From: Acidimicrobiaceae bacterium
GTDB lineage: Bacteria; Actinomycetota; Acidimicrobiia; Acidimicrobiales; Aldehydirespiratoraceae
Assembly: GCA_009845995.1 (NCBI GenBank)
Contig: VXYK01000014.1
Coordinates: 46,063 to 110,062, forward strand
DNA length: 64,000 nt
Reading direction: 5' to 3'
The translations under genes and the position numbers were made by a program. Under the pieces are notes generated by a model. The model ran no database searches. It had not been told where the DNA came from and saw only the letters and a list, made by a program, of their open reading frames with translations. Shown one piece after another: positions 9,475 through 18,282 of this stretch. Within the stretch, counting starts at the first letter, position 1; the number at the start of each line of letters is the position of its first letter.

Positions 9475-11757
9475 TCATTGAAACTGGGCGGTTTCGGTCC
9501 GGGCTGCCGTTAGACCTTCCAGGACGCGGGTGGGGGTCAAAGGGAATGTGTCGAACCACACGCCGGTGGCGTCGTGCAGCGCCGACGCGACCGCCGGAGC
9601 GTATGGGATGAACGGCATCTCGGCCATCCCCCGCAAACCGAAGGGGCCGCGCGGGTCGGGTATCTCCAACAGTACGGAACGCACCTGCTCGGGGATGTCT
9701 GAAATCCCTGGAATCAGGTAACCGCTGAATCTGGGATTGAGAATTCGTCCATCGACAACCTGAAGATTCTCTGACAATGCGTAGCCATGTGCCTGGATGA
9801 CAGCGCCTTCGACCTGCCCGACTACCAGAGAACGGTTGACGACACGGCCCACATCGACCGCGCACACGACACCGTGAACCACGATATGACCGGTTTCGAT
9901 GTCGACCGACAAGTCCACCGCTTCTGCCACATAGCCGTATGCGAAGTTCGGGGTCGTAGCAGCCAAACCATCGGGATCAAGGGCCTCGGTCGGGGGAGGA
10001 ACGTAGCGAAACTCCCCTACCGCAGGGCGATCCCCGTTGAGCCACGATTTCGCCGCCTCCTCCGCTGCGCCCAGGATGGCATTACCGGTCATCCAGGTAA
10101 GTCGAGAAGCCGATGCCGATCCCGAATCTCCGCTGCTCGCCGTGTCGGAGAATCTCGCCTCGATCGCTCCGAACGGCACTCCCGTCGCCTCCGCGGCCAT
10201 CTGCAAGAAAGCCGTGTGAGCTCCCTGTCCGACATCAGCACCTGCCAGGTACAACTCTGCAGATGTGGGCTCGTCGGCCTCGCCGCCCAACGAGTCGTCC
10301 TCTCCACGTAGAACGATCATCGCTTCGCTTCTTTCAGGGAAACCGAACGAGAAACCGACATTCTTGTAGGCGCAGGCGAAGCCCCGGCCACGCCTCAGCG
10401 CGTTCGTTGAAGGCGCAAGGGAGGCGAACGCCGAAGCAGCCCGAGGTTCCGGCAGCGGTTCTGACCATTTGGCCTCATCCGCACAGGCCTCGACGACTTC
10501 GCCGAGGCTCACACCAGCAGGCATCTCAGTGCCGGTGATCCCCAGCGATCCGTCCACAAGGACGTTGCGGCGACGAATCTCGACAGGATCGATGCCAGCC
10601 AGTTCAGCAAGTTTGTTCATTTGCATTTCGGCCACGAAGGTGCCTTGCGGCCCACCGAATCCCCTGAACGCCCCACCCGGCGGCGCGTTCGTGTAAACGG
10701 CCCATGAATCAATGCGAGCGTTCGGGATCACATAAGCGCCCGACACGCTGAGATGGAGGTTTCCGAGCACCTTGTTCGATGTGTAGTTGTAGGCCCCCGC
10801 ATCGAGATAGGCATCTGCTTCCACTCCCAGGATCCGACCGTAGGAATCCGCAGCCCAGCGGGTGTGGACCCTGCCCCGGTGGCGTTTGTGATGCCCGACA
10901 ATCGACTCCTCACGGCTCCATTCGCAGCGCGCAGGCCGATTGATCCCGGTCTCTTGCAACCGCAGGGCAACCAAACCCATCACCACTTGCAGGCTCATGT
11001 CTTCTTTGCCGCCGAAAGCCCCTCCGATGGCCCTGTAGATGATGCGCACCTGTTCAACCGGGAGATCGAGCGCGTGAGCCACCTGTTCTTGATCTTCGTG
11101 GGTCCACTGCCCCGCGGTCTCCACGGTGACCCTGCCTTCGGCGTCTATGTAGGAAACAGCTGCCTCGGTCTGAAGGTACGCGTGCTCCTGGTACGGGTAT
11201 TCGTAGGTGTGTTCGACAATATGAGCCGCGTCAGTGAAGGCGGCAGCGGTGTCGCCTTTGCGTACCTTCAGATGGGTGTAGGCATTGGAGCCGGTGTCGT
11301 CTTCGGGGTGTACCAGAGTTGCGTCGGGATTCAGTGCCGCGTCGAGGTCGGCTACCACATCCAAGGGTTCCCACTCGGCGACAATGAGTTGAGCTGCAGC
11401 CAACGCAATATCGGCTGTGTCCGCCACAACCACCGCCAGATGGTCGGCTTCCCAGCGCGAAACGTCGGATGCCACCGCTGCTCGACCCGAACTGCGCGGC
11501 CCAACCAACACAGGCTGATCAAACTTGGTCAGCCCGTACTCGTTCACCGGTACGTCGGCTGCGGTCACTACCAGATGCACACCGGGCAGTGCGGTCGCGG
11601 CGCTGGTGTCGAGAGAAGTGATGCGAGCATGGACTTCGTCGGTGAACACCACCTTGGCGTGCAACATTTTGGCGTCAGCGATGTCACCGGCGTAGATCGC
11701 CTCCCCGGTGACCTTCCCGTATGCGTCGGGTTTTGCGACGGTCTCACCGAGACTCAC
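9475..11757 (-). CDS. Xanthine dehydrogenase-type molybdenum hydroxylase, Mo-binding subunit
   Basis: 760 residues from a GTG at 11757 whose last bases overlap the TGA of the preceding gene (GTGA). This start gives VSLGETVAKPDAYGKVTGEAIY, a normal N-terminus for the family. The aldehyde oxidase/xanthine dehydrogenase a/b-hammerhead domain comes first, then the molybdopterin-binding domain with GGAFGGKEDMSLQ, PGGAFRGFGGPQ and DVGQGAHTAF, and near the C-terminus GLRGMAEMPFIP holding the likely catalytic Glu. With the FAD/FeS subunit it should hydroxylate a purine such as hypoxanthine or xanthine; the exact substrate is inferred from the neighbouring purine importers. Confidence 0.9.
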   Translation of the reverse strand: MSLGETVAKPDAYGKVTGEAIYAGDIADAKMLHAKVVFTDEVHARITSLDTSAATALPGVHLVVTAADVPVNEYGLTKFDQPVLVGPRSSGRAAVASDVSRWEADHLAVVVADTADIALAAAQLIVAEWEPLDVVADLDAALNPDATLVHPEDDTGSNAYTHLKVRKGDTAAAFTDAAHIVEHTYEYPYQEHAYLQTEAAVSYIDAEGRVTVETAGQWTHEDQEQVAHALDLPVEQVRIIYRAIGGAFGGKEDMSLQVVMGLVALRLQETGINRPARCEWSREESIVGHHKRHRGRVHTRWAADSYGRILGVEADAYLDAGAYNYTSNKVLGNLHLSVSGAYVIPNARIDSWAVYTNAPPGGAFRGFGGPQGTFVAEMQMNKLAELAGIDPVEIRRRNVLVDGSLGITGTEMPAGVSLGEVVEACADEAKWSEPLPEPRAASAFASLAPSTNALRRGRGFACAYKNVGFSFGFPERSEAMIVLRGEDDSLGGEADEPTSAELYLAGADVGQGAHTAFLQMAAEATGVPFGAIEARFSDTASSGDSGSASASRLTWMTGNAILGAAEEAAKSWLNGDRPAVGEFRYVPPPTEALDPDGLAATTPNFAYGYVAEAVDLSVDIETGHIVVHGVVCAVDVGRVVNRSLVVGQVEGAVIQAHGYALSENLQVVDGRILNPRFSGYLIPGISDIPEQVRSVLLEIPDPRGPFGLRGMAEMPFIPYAPAVASALHDATGVWFDTFPLTPTRVLEGLTAARTETAQFQ

Positions 11758-13205
11758 GAACCGGCCTCCGTGCCGGCGACTGCACCAGCCTCCCCACCGG
11801 TTGTTGCCTCGAACGCAGCCTCTATGGCGTAGTAGCCGGTGCAACGGCAGAGATTGCCCGAGAGTCCGTGCTTGACCGTGTCGTTGTCGGCGTCGGGGTC
11901 ACTGGCCTGCAGTGCAGCTCCAGCCATCAAAAACCCCGGGATGCAGTAGCCGCACTGCACCGCGGCACAATCAATGAAACTCTGTTGAAGCGGGTGGAGG
12001 ACGCCATCATCGGCAAGTCCCTCGATTGTCGTAATACGCGACTTGTGCGCTCTGCCCGCCGGCACCAGACAACTGAGAACTGCGGTGTCGTCAAGGTGGA
12101 TCGTGCAGGCCCCGCATTCTCCTTCGGCGCAACCTTCTTTGGTGCCGGTCAAGTCGGTTGCCTCACGAATCCAGTCGAGCAGCGACGCTGCGGTCCAGGG
12201 CGCGTCGACCGCCATGCCGTTGATGGTTGTGGAGATCGTGTCACCCGGACCGAACTCTGCGGCCACGGCGTCTGGAGAAACGCACGGGCCTCCGAGTGTC
12301 GGCACAGATTCCGGCCATGCGGCTCGATGTTCACCCGCCGCTATCGCCTCAAGACACCGACGCACCATCACCGCCACAACTTGGCTGCGGTAAGCCGCCG
12401 GGGCTCGCAGGTCGTCGATCGGCGCGACACTGGCGCTGGCGAGCGTGCCCGCCGCTTCAATACTGGTCTCGTCCAGGTATCCCCCGATTAGCAGCCCTTC
12501 AGCTTCTGTGGCTCGCACGATGACCGGTGCCACGCTGCCCAGGGCGATCGCGATGTCGGAAACCGGTCCATGATCGTCGAAGTCGCAGCGAATCGCGAGA
12601 TGCACCACCGAAATGGCTTGTGCCCCGCGCAGACCCAACTTCAAGAACATTGAGCGGCTGTCGGCGACGCGGACCGGGAACGAAATGTCGGTCACGAGTT
12701 CGTGCGGTTCAAGGACAGTTTCGCGCACGCCCACGAAGAAGTCCGCGAGATCTACGGTGCGAGCGCCCGCTGCCGAGGTGAGCGTTATGTCTGCCTCCAG
12801 GGCCCTCAACGCACTGATCGTGTCGTTTGCGGGGCTGGCGGTGACCACATTCCCGGCCACCGTCGCACGGTTCCGCAGCGCCGGAGCGCCCACTTCCAGA
12901 CACGCCTGTGCCAGCGCTAGGCCGTGTTCAACCACGATCGGACTGTTGGTGCATTGACTATGCGTCACCAGCGGTCCCAGATGCACTCGGCCGTCAATCA
13001 CGGAAATCTCGCCCAACCCGGCTATACGGGTGATGTCGATCAGTTGTCCCACCTCCCCGCTGATCCGCCGATCCATCTCGATCATGAGGTCGGTGCCACC
13101 CGCCACGACTCGGCCTCCGTCGGCGAGCATCGCCAGGGCTTCTGCGACAGTGCTGGGAGCGGCGTACGCGGCTGTTCTGATTGCCGGGAGCTGGACATCA
13201 TGCAC
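11754..13205 (-). CDS. Molybdenum hydroxylase FAD subunit fused to 2Fe-2S subunit
   Basis: 483 residues. Residues 1-300 are a CoxM/XdhB-type FAD-binding domain (VVAGGTDLMIEMDRRISGE, then ATVAGNVVTASPANDT for flavin binding). Residues 320-475 are a CoxS/XdhC-type 2Fe-2S domain with both cysteine clusters: GCAEGECGACTIHLDD for the plant-type cluster, and CGYCIPGFLMA with NLCRCTGYYAIEAAF for the second. The order FAD then FeS is the reverse of classical XdhA proteins, where FeS comes first. It probably opens the minus-strand purine operon, facing the second BMP system across a 212-base gap. Confidence 0.9.
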   Translation of the reverse strand: MHDVQLPAIRTAAYAAPSTVAEALAMLADGGRVVAGGTDLMIEMDRRISGEVGQLIDITRIAGLGEISVIDGRVHLGPLVTHSQCTNSPIVVEHGLALAQACLEVGAPALRNRATVAGNVVTASPANDTISALRALEADITLTSAAGARTVDLADFFVGVRETVLEPHELVTDISFPVRVADSRSMFLKLGLRGAQAISVVHLAIRCDFDDHGPVSDIAIALGSVAPVIVRATEAEGLLIGGYLDETSIEAAGTLASASVAPIDDLRAPAAYRSQVVAVMVRRCLEAIAAGEHRAAWPESVPTLGGPCVSPDAVAAEFGPGDTISTTINGMAVDAPWTAASLLDWIREATDLTGTKEGCAEGECGACTIHLDDTAVLSCLVPAGRAHKSRITTIEGLADDGVLHPLQQSFIDCAAVQCGYCIPGFLMAGAALQASDPDADNDTVKHGLSGNLCRCTGYYAIEAAFEATTGGEAGAVAGTEAGS

Positions 13206-13417
13206 GCTGGGCGGAACCTCCGGGGTGCGGGGCTGTCAGATTAGGTTACGACAGCGATGGTTCGCTCATGACAACGCACGCAGATCGCGCTAATGTCGTG
13301 ACGCTCAAGAGAATCGTCAAAAGGTTCTCAGCGGATGCGCCTCTTGAGGGGTGCATTCGAAACCAGACCGTCCATGAGGGTCCAAGCGACTTTCGTGGAT
13401 CGACCCATGGAGGGAAC
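13206..13417 (+). promoter_or_regulatory. Divergent intergenic region of the purine island
   Basis: 212 bases separate the divergently transcribed hydroxylase operon and the second BMP importer operon, so both promoters and any shared purine-responsive operator should lie here. I see no clear -35/-10 pair, strong palindrome or riboswitch-like fold by eye. A strong ribosome site (GGAGGG, 13409-13414) precedes the GTG start at 13418. Confidence 0.5.
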
Positions 13418-14683
13418 GTGAAATCAACAAAAAGTACGAAGGCGCTCTTGCGTTTGCTGGCTCTGCTCATGGCTTTTGTCATGATCGCCGCTGCTTGTGG
13501 CGACGATGACGGCGATGACGGAAGCGCTGACGACGGTGACTCAGCCGTAACCGATGACGCTGGCAACGACATGGCCGACGACGACATGGTCGACGAGGGC
13601 ATGGACGAAGACGACATGGCCGAAGACGACATGGCTGAAGACGACATGGCTGAAGACGACATGGCCGAGGACGACATGGCCGACGACTTCTCTGCGGCTT
13701 TCCTATACATAAGTCCCATCGGCGAAGCCGGTTGGACCTGGGCTCACGATCAGGGCCGTCTACACGCCGAAGAAGCCACCGGAATCCCAACTTTTTTCGT
13801 TGACAGCGTAAATGACGGGTCGCCAGCGGACATTGAAGCAGCGATCCGTACTCTCGTTGCCGACGGCCACGACGTGATTATCGGTACGTCGTTCGGGTAC
13901 ATGGACACCATGGAGGCTATGGCCGCGGAATTCCCCGATGTGGTTTTTGAACACGTTTCGGGCTACAAGGCCAACGAGACCAACTTCGGCAACACCTTCG
14001 GCAAGATCTATCAGCCCCGCTACCTCACGGGCATGATCGCCGGCGCGGCCACCGAAACCAATCAGATCGGCTATGTCGCGGCGTTCCCGATTCCAGAGGT
14101 TGCCCGCGGGATCAACGCCTTCACACTCGGAGCGCAGCGGGTCAACCCCGACGTTGAAGTTGTAGTTCAGTGGACCAGCACCTGGTTCGACCCGGCGATC
14201 GAGGGCGATGCGGCGGATGCACTCCTCGAGGGCGGCGCAGACGTCATAGCGATGCATCAGGACACCACCTCGGCCGGCCTCGCTGCTGAAGCAGCCGGTG
14301 CCCGCTGGGTGTCCTACAACTCCGACATGAGCGAGTTTGCTCCTGATGCCTACCTTGCGTCGGCAATCTGGAACTGGGGCCCGCGCTATGCGGAGATCAT
14401 CTCGTCAGCTGCCGACGGCAGCTACGTACCCGGGTTCTACTGGGGTGGGTACGAAGACGGAATTGTCGACATCGGCTCGATCGCCGCAGATGTCGACGCT
14501 GACATCGTCGCTCAGGTGGAGGACATCCGCCAGCAGATGATCGACGGCACTTTCGCTGTGTTCTCAGGTCCCCTGTTCGCCCAAGACGGCACGCAACTGC
14601 TGGCTGAAGGCGAAGTCATGGATCCAGGAATGCTGTTGGGCGAAGCATTCTTCGTCCAAGGCGTCGTCGGCGACATCGGCTAG
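13418..14683 (+). CDS. Second BMP-family substrate-binding lipoprotein
   Basis: 421 residues from GTG 13418 with GGAGGG just upstream. The signal peptide runs to a lipobox (MIAAAC, Cys at about residue 24). It is followed by a long acidic spacer containing five near-perfect DMAED units (15-base repeats), then a BMP/PnrA-like domain beginning SAAFLYISPIGEAGWTWAHD, with DVIIGTSFGYMD and YVAAFPIPEVARGINAF. It differs clearly from the first BMP lipoprotein in the window, so it probably has a different ligand within the purine/nucleobase group. Confidence 0.9.
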   Translation: MKSTKSTKALLRLLALLMAFVMIAAACGDDDGDDGSADDGDSAVTDDAGNDMADDDMVDEGMDEDDMAEDDMAEDDMAEDDMAEDDMADDFSAAFLYISPIGEAGWTWAHDQGRLHAEEATGIPTFFVDSVNDGSPADIEAAIRTLVADGHDVIIGTSFGYMDTMEAMAAEFPDVVFEHVSGYKANETNFGNTFGKIYQPRYLTGMIAGAATETNQIGYVAAFPIPEVARGINAFTLGAQRVNPDVEVVVQWTSTWFDPAIEGDAADALLEGGADVIAMHQDTTSAGLAAEAAGARWVSYNSDMSEFAPDAYLASAIWNWGPRYAEIISSAADGSYVPGFYWGGYEDGIVDIGSIAADVDADIVAQVEDIRQQMIDGTFAVFSGPLFAQDGTQLLAEGEVMDPGMLLGEAFFVQGVVGDIG

Positions 14684-14732
14684 GGCACAACCTCCCCCGC
14701 TCTACTGACCAACACTCAGCCAACGCACAACA

Positions 14733-16238
14733 GTGGATGCTGCCCCGCTTGCTGTAGAACTCAAAGGAATCTGGAAACGGTTCCCCGGTGTTGTCGCCAA
14801 CGCCGGTACGGAGCTCACGGTCAAGCGGGGCAGCATTCACGCTGTCCTAGGCGAGAACGGCGCCGGCAAGTCGACATTGATGAACGTCCTTGCCGGCGTT
14901 TATCGCCCTGAGGAGGGTGAAGTTCGCCTATTCGGAGAACGCGTGGTGTTCGCCAATCCCGCGGATGCTTTGGCCGCAGGCGTGGGGATGGTCCATCAAG
15001 AGTTCCGATTAGTACCGACCTTCACCGTTGCAGAAAACGTCGTACTGGGTGCCGCGGAACGTGTCTTGAACATGGGGGCCGTCGAACGTCGAGTCGCTGA
15101 GCTTGCTGAGCAATTCTCCCTGGACGTCGATCCGCAACGCCATATTTGGCAACTGTCGATGGGTGAGCGACAGCGGGTTGAGATTCTCAAGGCGCTGTGG
15201 CGTGACGCGGAGATTCTCATTCTCGATGAACCCACCGCCGTCCTCACTCCGAACGAGGCGGATGAACTCGGTTTGGTGATCCGACGCATGGCGAACGATG
15301 GTCGATCGGTCATCTTCATCAGCCACAAACTGCACGAAGTCAAGCAATACTGCGACGAGGCCACGGTGCTGCGCGGAGGCAAGACGGTGGCCGCTTCAAT
15401 GGCGGTCGTCGACCTTACGCCTCAACAACTGGCGGAGTTGATGGTTGGTGAGGCCACCGACGCGGCATTACGACCCGAACCGAGACAAGCCGGCGACCAA
15501 TTGCTGACTGTGCAGGATCTTTGCGCTCTCAACAATCGGAATCTGGAAGCGCTCAGCAACATCTCTTTGTCGGTCCATGGCGGTGAGATCGTTGGAATAG
15601 CCGGTGTGGCCGGCAACGGTCAAAGAGAACTCTCAGATGTGATTGCCGGACTTCGCGAATCCACGTCCGGGACCGTGAAGCTGTTCGGCGAGGACATCAC
15701 GACCGCTACCCCGCGGCAGCGTTTTCGTGCCGGGTTGTCGTACATTCCCGAAGACCGTGTGGGGGTCGGGCTCGCTCCACAACTCAGCGTCACCGACAAC
15801 GCCATCCTGCGTTCCTACCGGGAACACACCCGCGGTCCTCTGATCGCGGTTGATCGGGCAAAGGCCTTCTGTGCCGACGTTGTCGACTCGTTCAAGGTGA
15901 GGACGGGCTCGTTGGATCAGCGGATCGCAGGACTCTCGGGTGGCAATCTTCAACGACTGCTCGTGGGACGTGAGTTGACGGCCAAGCCGTCGGTGATCGT
16001 CGCGTCACAGCCGACTCGCGGCCTTGACGTACAGGGAGTGAAAGCAATCCAGGAATTGCTCATAGACGCCCGAAATGAAGGTCTCGGAGTGTTGATGGTC
16101 TCCGAAGACCTCGACGAACTTCTAGCGATCTCCGACCGAATCATCGTGATGCACGGGGGTCGGATCGCCGCGGAGTACGGAGGTGCTGACGCGAACCGCA
16201 GTGCGATCGGATTGGCGATGGCAGGCGAAACGCCATGA
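14733..16238 (+). CDS. Second BMP-family ABC importer, ATP-binding protein
   Basis: 501 residues from a GTG start. Tandem ABC domains: Walker [10 protein letters not shown] (about residues 46-54), IHQ-type Q-loop as MVHQEFRLV, Walker [15 protein letters not shown]; the second domain has a degenerate P-loop (GVAGNGQREL), signature GLSGGNLQRL and SQPTRGLD. It follows the lipoprotein gene by 49 bases and overlaps the next permease gene by four bases (ATGA), so it is the motor of this second importer. Confidence 0.92.
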   Translation: MDAAPLAVELKGIWKRFPGVVANAGTELTVKRGSIHAVLGENGAGKSTLMNVLAGVYRPEEGEVRLFGERVVFANPADALAAGVGMVHQEFRLVPTFTVAENVVLGAAERVLNMGAVERRVAELAEQFSLDVDPQRHIWQLSMGERQRVEILKALWRDAEILILDEPTAVLTPNEADELGLVIRRMANDGRSVIFISHKLHEVKQYCDEATVLRGGKTVAASMAVVDLTPQQLAELMVGEATDAALRPEPRQAGDQLLTVQDLCALNNRNLEALSNISLSVHGGEIVGIAGVAGNGQRELSDVIAGLRESTSGTVKLFGEDITTATPRQRFRAGLSYIPEDRVGVGLAPQLSVTDNAILRSYREHTRGPLIAVDRAKAFCADVVDSFKVRTGSLDQRIAGLSGGNLQRLLVGRELTAKPSVIVASQPTRGLDVQGVKAIQELLIDARNEGLGVLMVSEDLDELLAISDRIIVMHGGRIAAEYGGADANRSAIGLAMAGETP

Positions 16239-17332
16239 TACGCCCGGTATTGGTTCGCAGAGAGGTGCCGGTTCGCGGCGGGCAGCCGTTGGCGTTCGCA
16301 GTGGGCTTGTTGGTGGCACTGCTGCTCGGCGCAGTACTGCTGCTTGTCGCCGGAGACAGCCCCATGGAGGTCTACCGGCGGATGCTGTCAGCCTCGTTCG
16401 GTGACTTGGAGGCTTTCTCTGTCACCCTCAACCGGGCAATTCCACTAGCGCTGGCCGGTCTGGCCGTGGCCATCGCCGCGACGATGGGCCTTTGGAATAT
16501 CGGCGCGGAGGGACAAATCCTCTTCGGAGCGACGACTGCCGCTGGAATCGCGCAGATCGGCGAGGGTTGGTCGGGACCTGTACTGATCCTGGCGATGATC
16601 GTCGGAGGATCTATAGGCGGAGCGCTATGGGCACTCGGACCTGCCGCGGCAAAGGCTTACATCGGTGTGAACGAGATCATCACGACGTTGATGCTCAACG
16701 AGATCGCCATTCGATTGATCCGGTATCTGATCAACGGCCCCTGGAAAGACCCCGAGGGTTACGGATTCGTGCAAGCGCCGGCGCTGCCGGAACAGTCGTT
16801 CCTTCCAAATCTGTTTCAGCGGACCCATGTCGGGTTGTTGATCGCTATTGCGGTGCTGGCAGTGATCGGTTTGATGGTGTCGCGGAGTTCGTGGGGCTAT
16901 GAGTTACGGGTCGCCGGTTCTTCAGGCGCGACCGCCACCTACGCGGGCATCTCGCTGAAGAGAAAGATCCTGACGGTGCTGGTGTTGTCTGGCACGGTGG
17001 CAGGACTCGCCGGCGGCATAGAACTAACGGGGAACGCAACCCGACTCACCGAGACGGTCTCCAACGGCTACGGCTTCGCGGGGATCATCGTGGCGGCTCT
17101 GGCTTTGATGCGTCCGAGCGGAGTGGCGGCAGTAGCGGTCCTGTTCGGGGCGGTCCAGGTTGGCGGACAGTCGATCAAGGCGATCGGCGTGTCCGACGCA
17201 GTTTCGACAGTGCTGCAAGCACTGATCCTCTTCGGCGTGATCGCTGCCGGAGTGTTGATCGTGTATCGCATCGAGATGGCTGAACCAGCCGGGCATAAAG
17301 CCCGCTCAACCAGCAGGGTGCGCAGCGCATGA
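16235..17332 (+). CDS. Second BMP-family ABC importer, permease 1
   Basis: 365 residues, polytopic, BPD_transp_2 family, NupP-like. Motifs include WNIGAEGQILFGA and GVNEIITTLMLNEIAI; residue 35 onward begins the first strong hydrophobic helix. ATGA overlaps join it to the ATPase gene before and the second permease gene after. It ends shortly after the last helix, without the acidic repeat tail seen on the paralogous permease of the other importer. Confidence 0.92.
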   Translation: MIRPVLVRREVPVRGGQPLAFAVGLLVALLLGAVLLLVAGDSPMEVYRRMLSASFGDLEAFSVTLNRAIPLALAGLAVAIAATMGLWNIGAEGQILFGATTAAGIAQIGEGWSGPVLILAMIVGGSIGGALWALGPAAAKAYIGVNEIITTLMLNEIAIRLIRYLINGPWKDPEGYGFVQAPALPEQSFLPNLFQRTHVGLLIAIAVLAVIGLMVSRSSWGYELRVAGSSGATATYAGISLKRKILTVLVLSGTVAGLAGGIELTGNATRLTETVSNGYGFAGIIVAALALMRPSGVAAVAVLFGAVQVGGQSIKAIGVSDAVSTVLQALILFGVIAAGVLIVYRIEMAEPAGHKARSTSRVRSA

Positions 17333-18279
17333 TCTTCGGCCTTACCTTTCCTGAAACCGCTGTGATCGGACTGCTCTTCGCCGCCATCCAATTCGGCGCG
17401 ATGATCTATCTGGCGAGCCTCGGCGAGATGATCGCGGAACGGGCCGGAGTGCTCAACCTCGGTGTTGAGGGCATGATGGCGATGGGCGCGGTCGGTGGCT
17501 TCGTGTTCGCTATCGAGACCGGCAGTCCCTGGCTCGGGTTGCTCGCCGCGGCCGTCATCGGTGGTGCGGTGGCGATGATTCACGGACTGTTTGCGGTAGT
17601 GCTCGGCGCCAACCAGGTTGTCAGCGGGCTGGCGCTGACGATTTTCGGGGTCGGTCTCGCCAACTTCTGGGGCACCGACTACGAAGGAGTCCGTCCCGAA
17701 GTGCAGTTCGTGGACGTTGACTGGGGTCCGCTCAGCGACATCTCCTGGATCGGTCGGATCTTGTTCCAGCAGTCTCCGCTGGCATATTTGGCCGTATTGC
17801 TGGGTTTTGTCACCTGGTTCGTGTTGAACCGCACGCGCGGCGGTCTGGCGTTGCGGGCCGCCGGCGAGTCGGCTGCGACTGCTGATGCGGCTGGGCATTC
17901 GGTTCTCGGTTTGAGGTTGTTCGCGGTGGCGATCGGCGGAGCGTTTGCGGGGATCGGTGGTGCTTATCTGTCACTGTCGATCAGCCCCGGTTGGACCGTC
18001 GGGGTCGTGGCCGGCAGGGGTTGGATCGCCGTCGCGCTGGTGATTTTCGGTGCCTGGAAGGTGCGCCGGGTGGCACTGGGGGCGTTCCTGTTCGGGCTCG
18101 CGATGGCGTTGCCGAACCGTACCGAGAGCTTCGACCTGCCATGGGACCCGATCCTGTGGTCGATGCTGCCGTATGTCCTCACTATTGCGGTGATGATCGC
18201 CGGTGCGTTGGTGCTTCGCAACCGACCACCAGCTGCACCGGCCGCTCTCGGTCTGCCGTTTCGGCGAGAAGAGCGTTAG
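17329..18279 (+). CDS. Second BMP-family ABC importer, permease 2
   Basis: 316 residues, polytopic, NupQ-like, with SLGEMIAERAGVLNLGVEGMM, the motif of this subunit, and the coupling-loop region LRAAGESAATADAAGHSV. It starts inside the stop of permease 1 (ATGA overlap) and ends three bases before the amidohydrolase gene, so import and the first catabolic step are expected to be co-expressed. Confidence 0.92.
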   Translation: MIFGLTFPETAVIGLLFAAIQFGAMIYLASLGEMIAERAGVLNLGVEGMMAMGAVGGFVFAIETGSPWLGLLAAAVIGGAVAMIHGLFAVVLGANQVVSGLALTIFGVGLANFWGTDYEGVRPEVQFVDVDWGPLSDISWIGRILFQQSPLAYLAVLLGFVTWFVLNRTRGGLALRAAGESAATADAAGHSVLGLRLFAVAIGGAFAGIGGAYLSLSISPGWTVGVVAGRGWIAVALVIFGAWKVRRVALGAFLFGLAMALPNRTESFDLPWDPILWSMLPYVLTIAVMIAGALVLRNRPPAAPAALGLPFRREER

Positions 18280-18282
18280 AAC

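Noticed and set aside
13246..13719. Minus-strand frame rich in Ser-Ser-Ala-Met repeats
   Set aside because: Antisense of the acidic DMAED repeat in the BMP lipoprotein gene.
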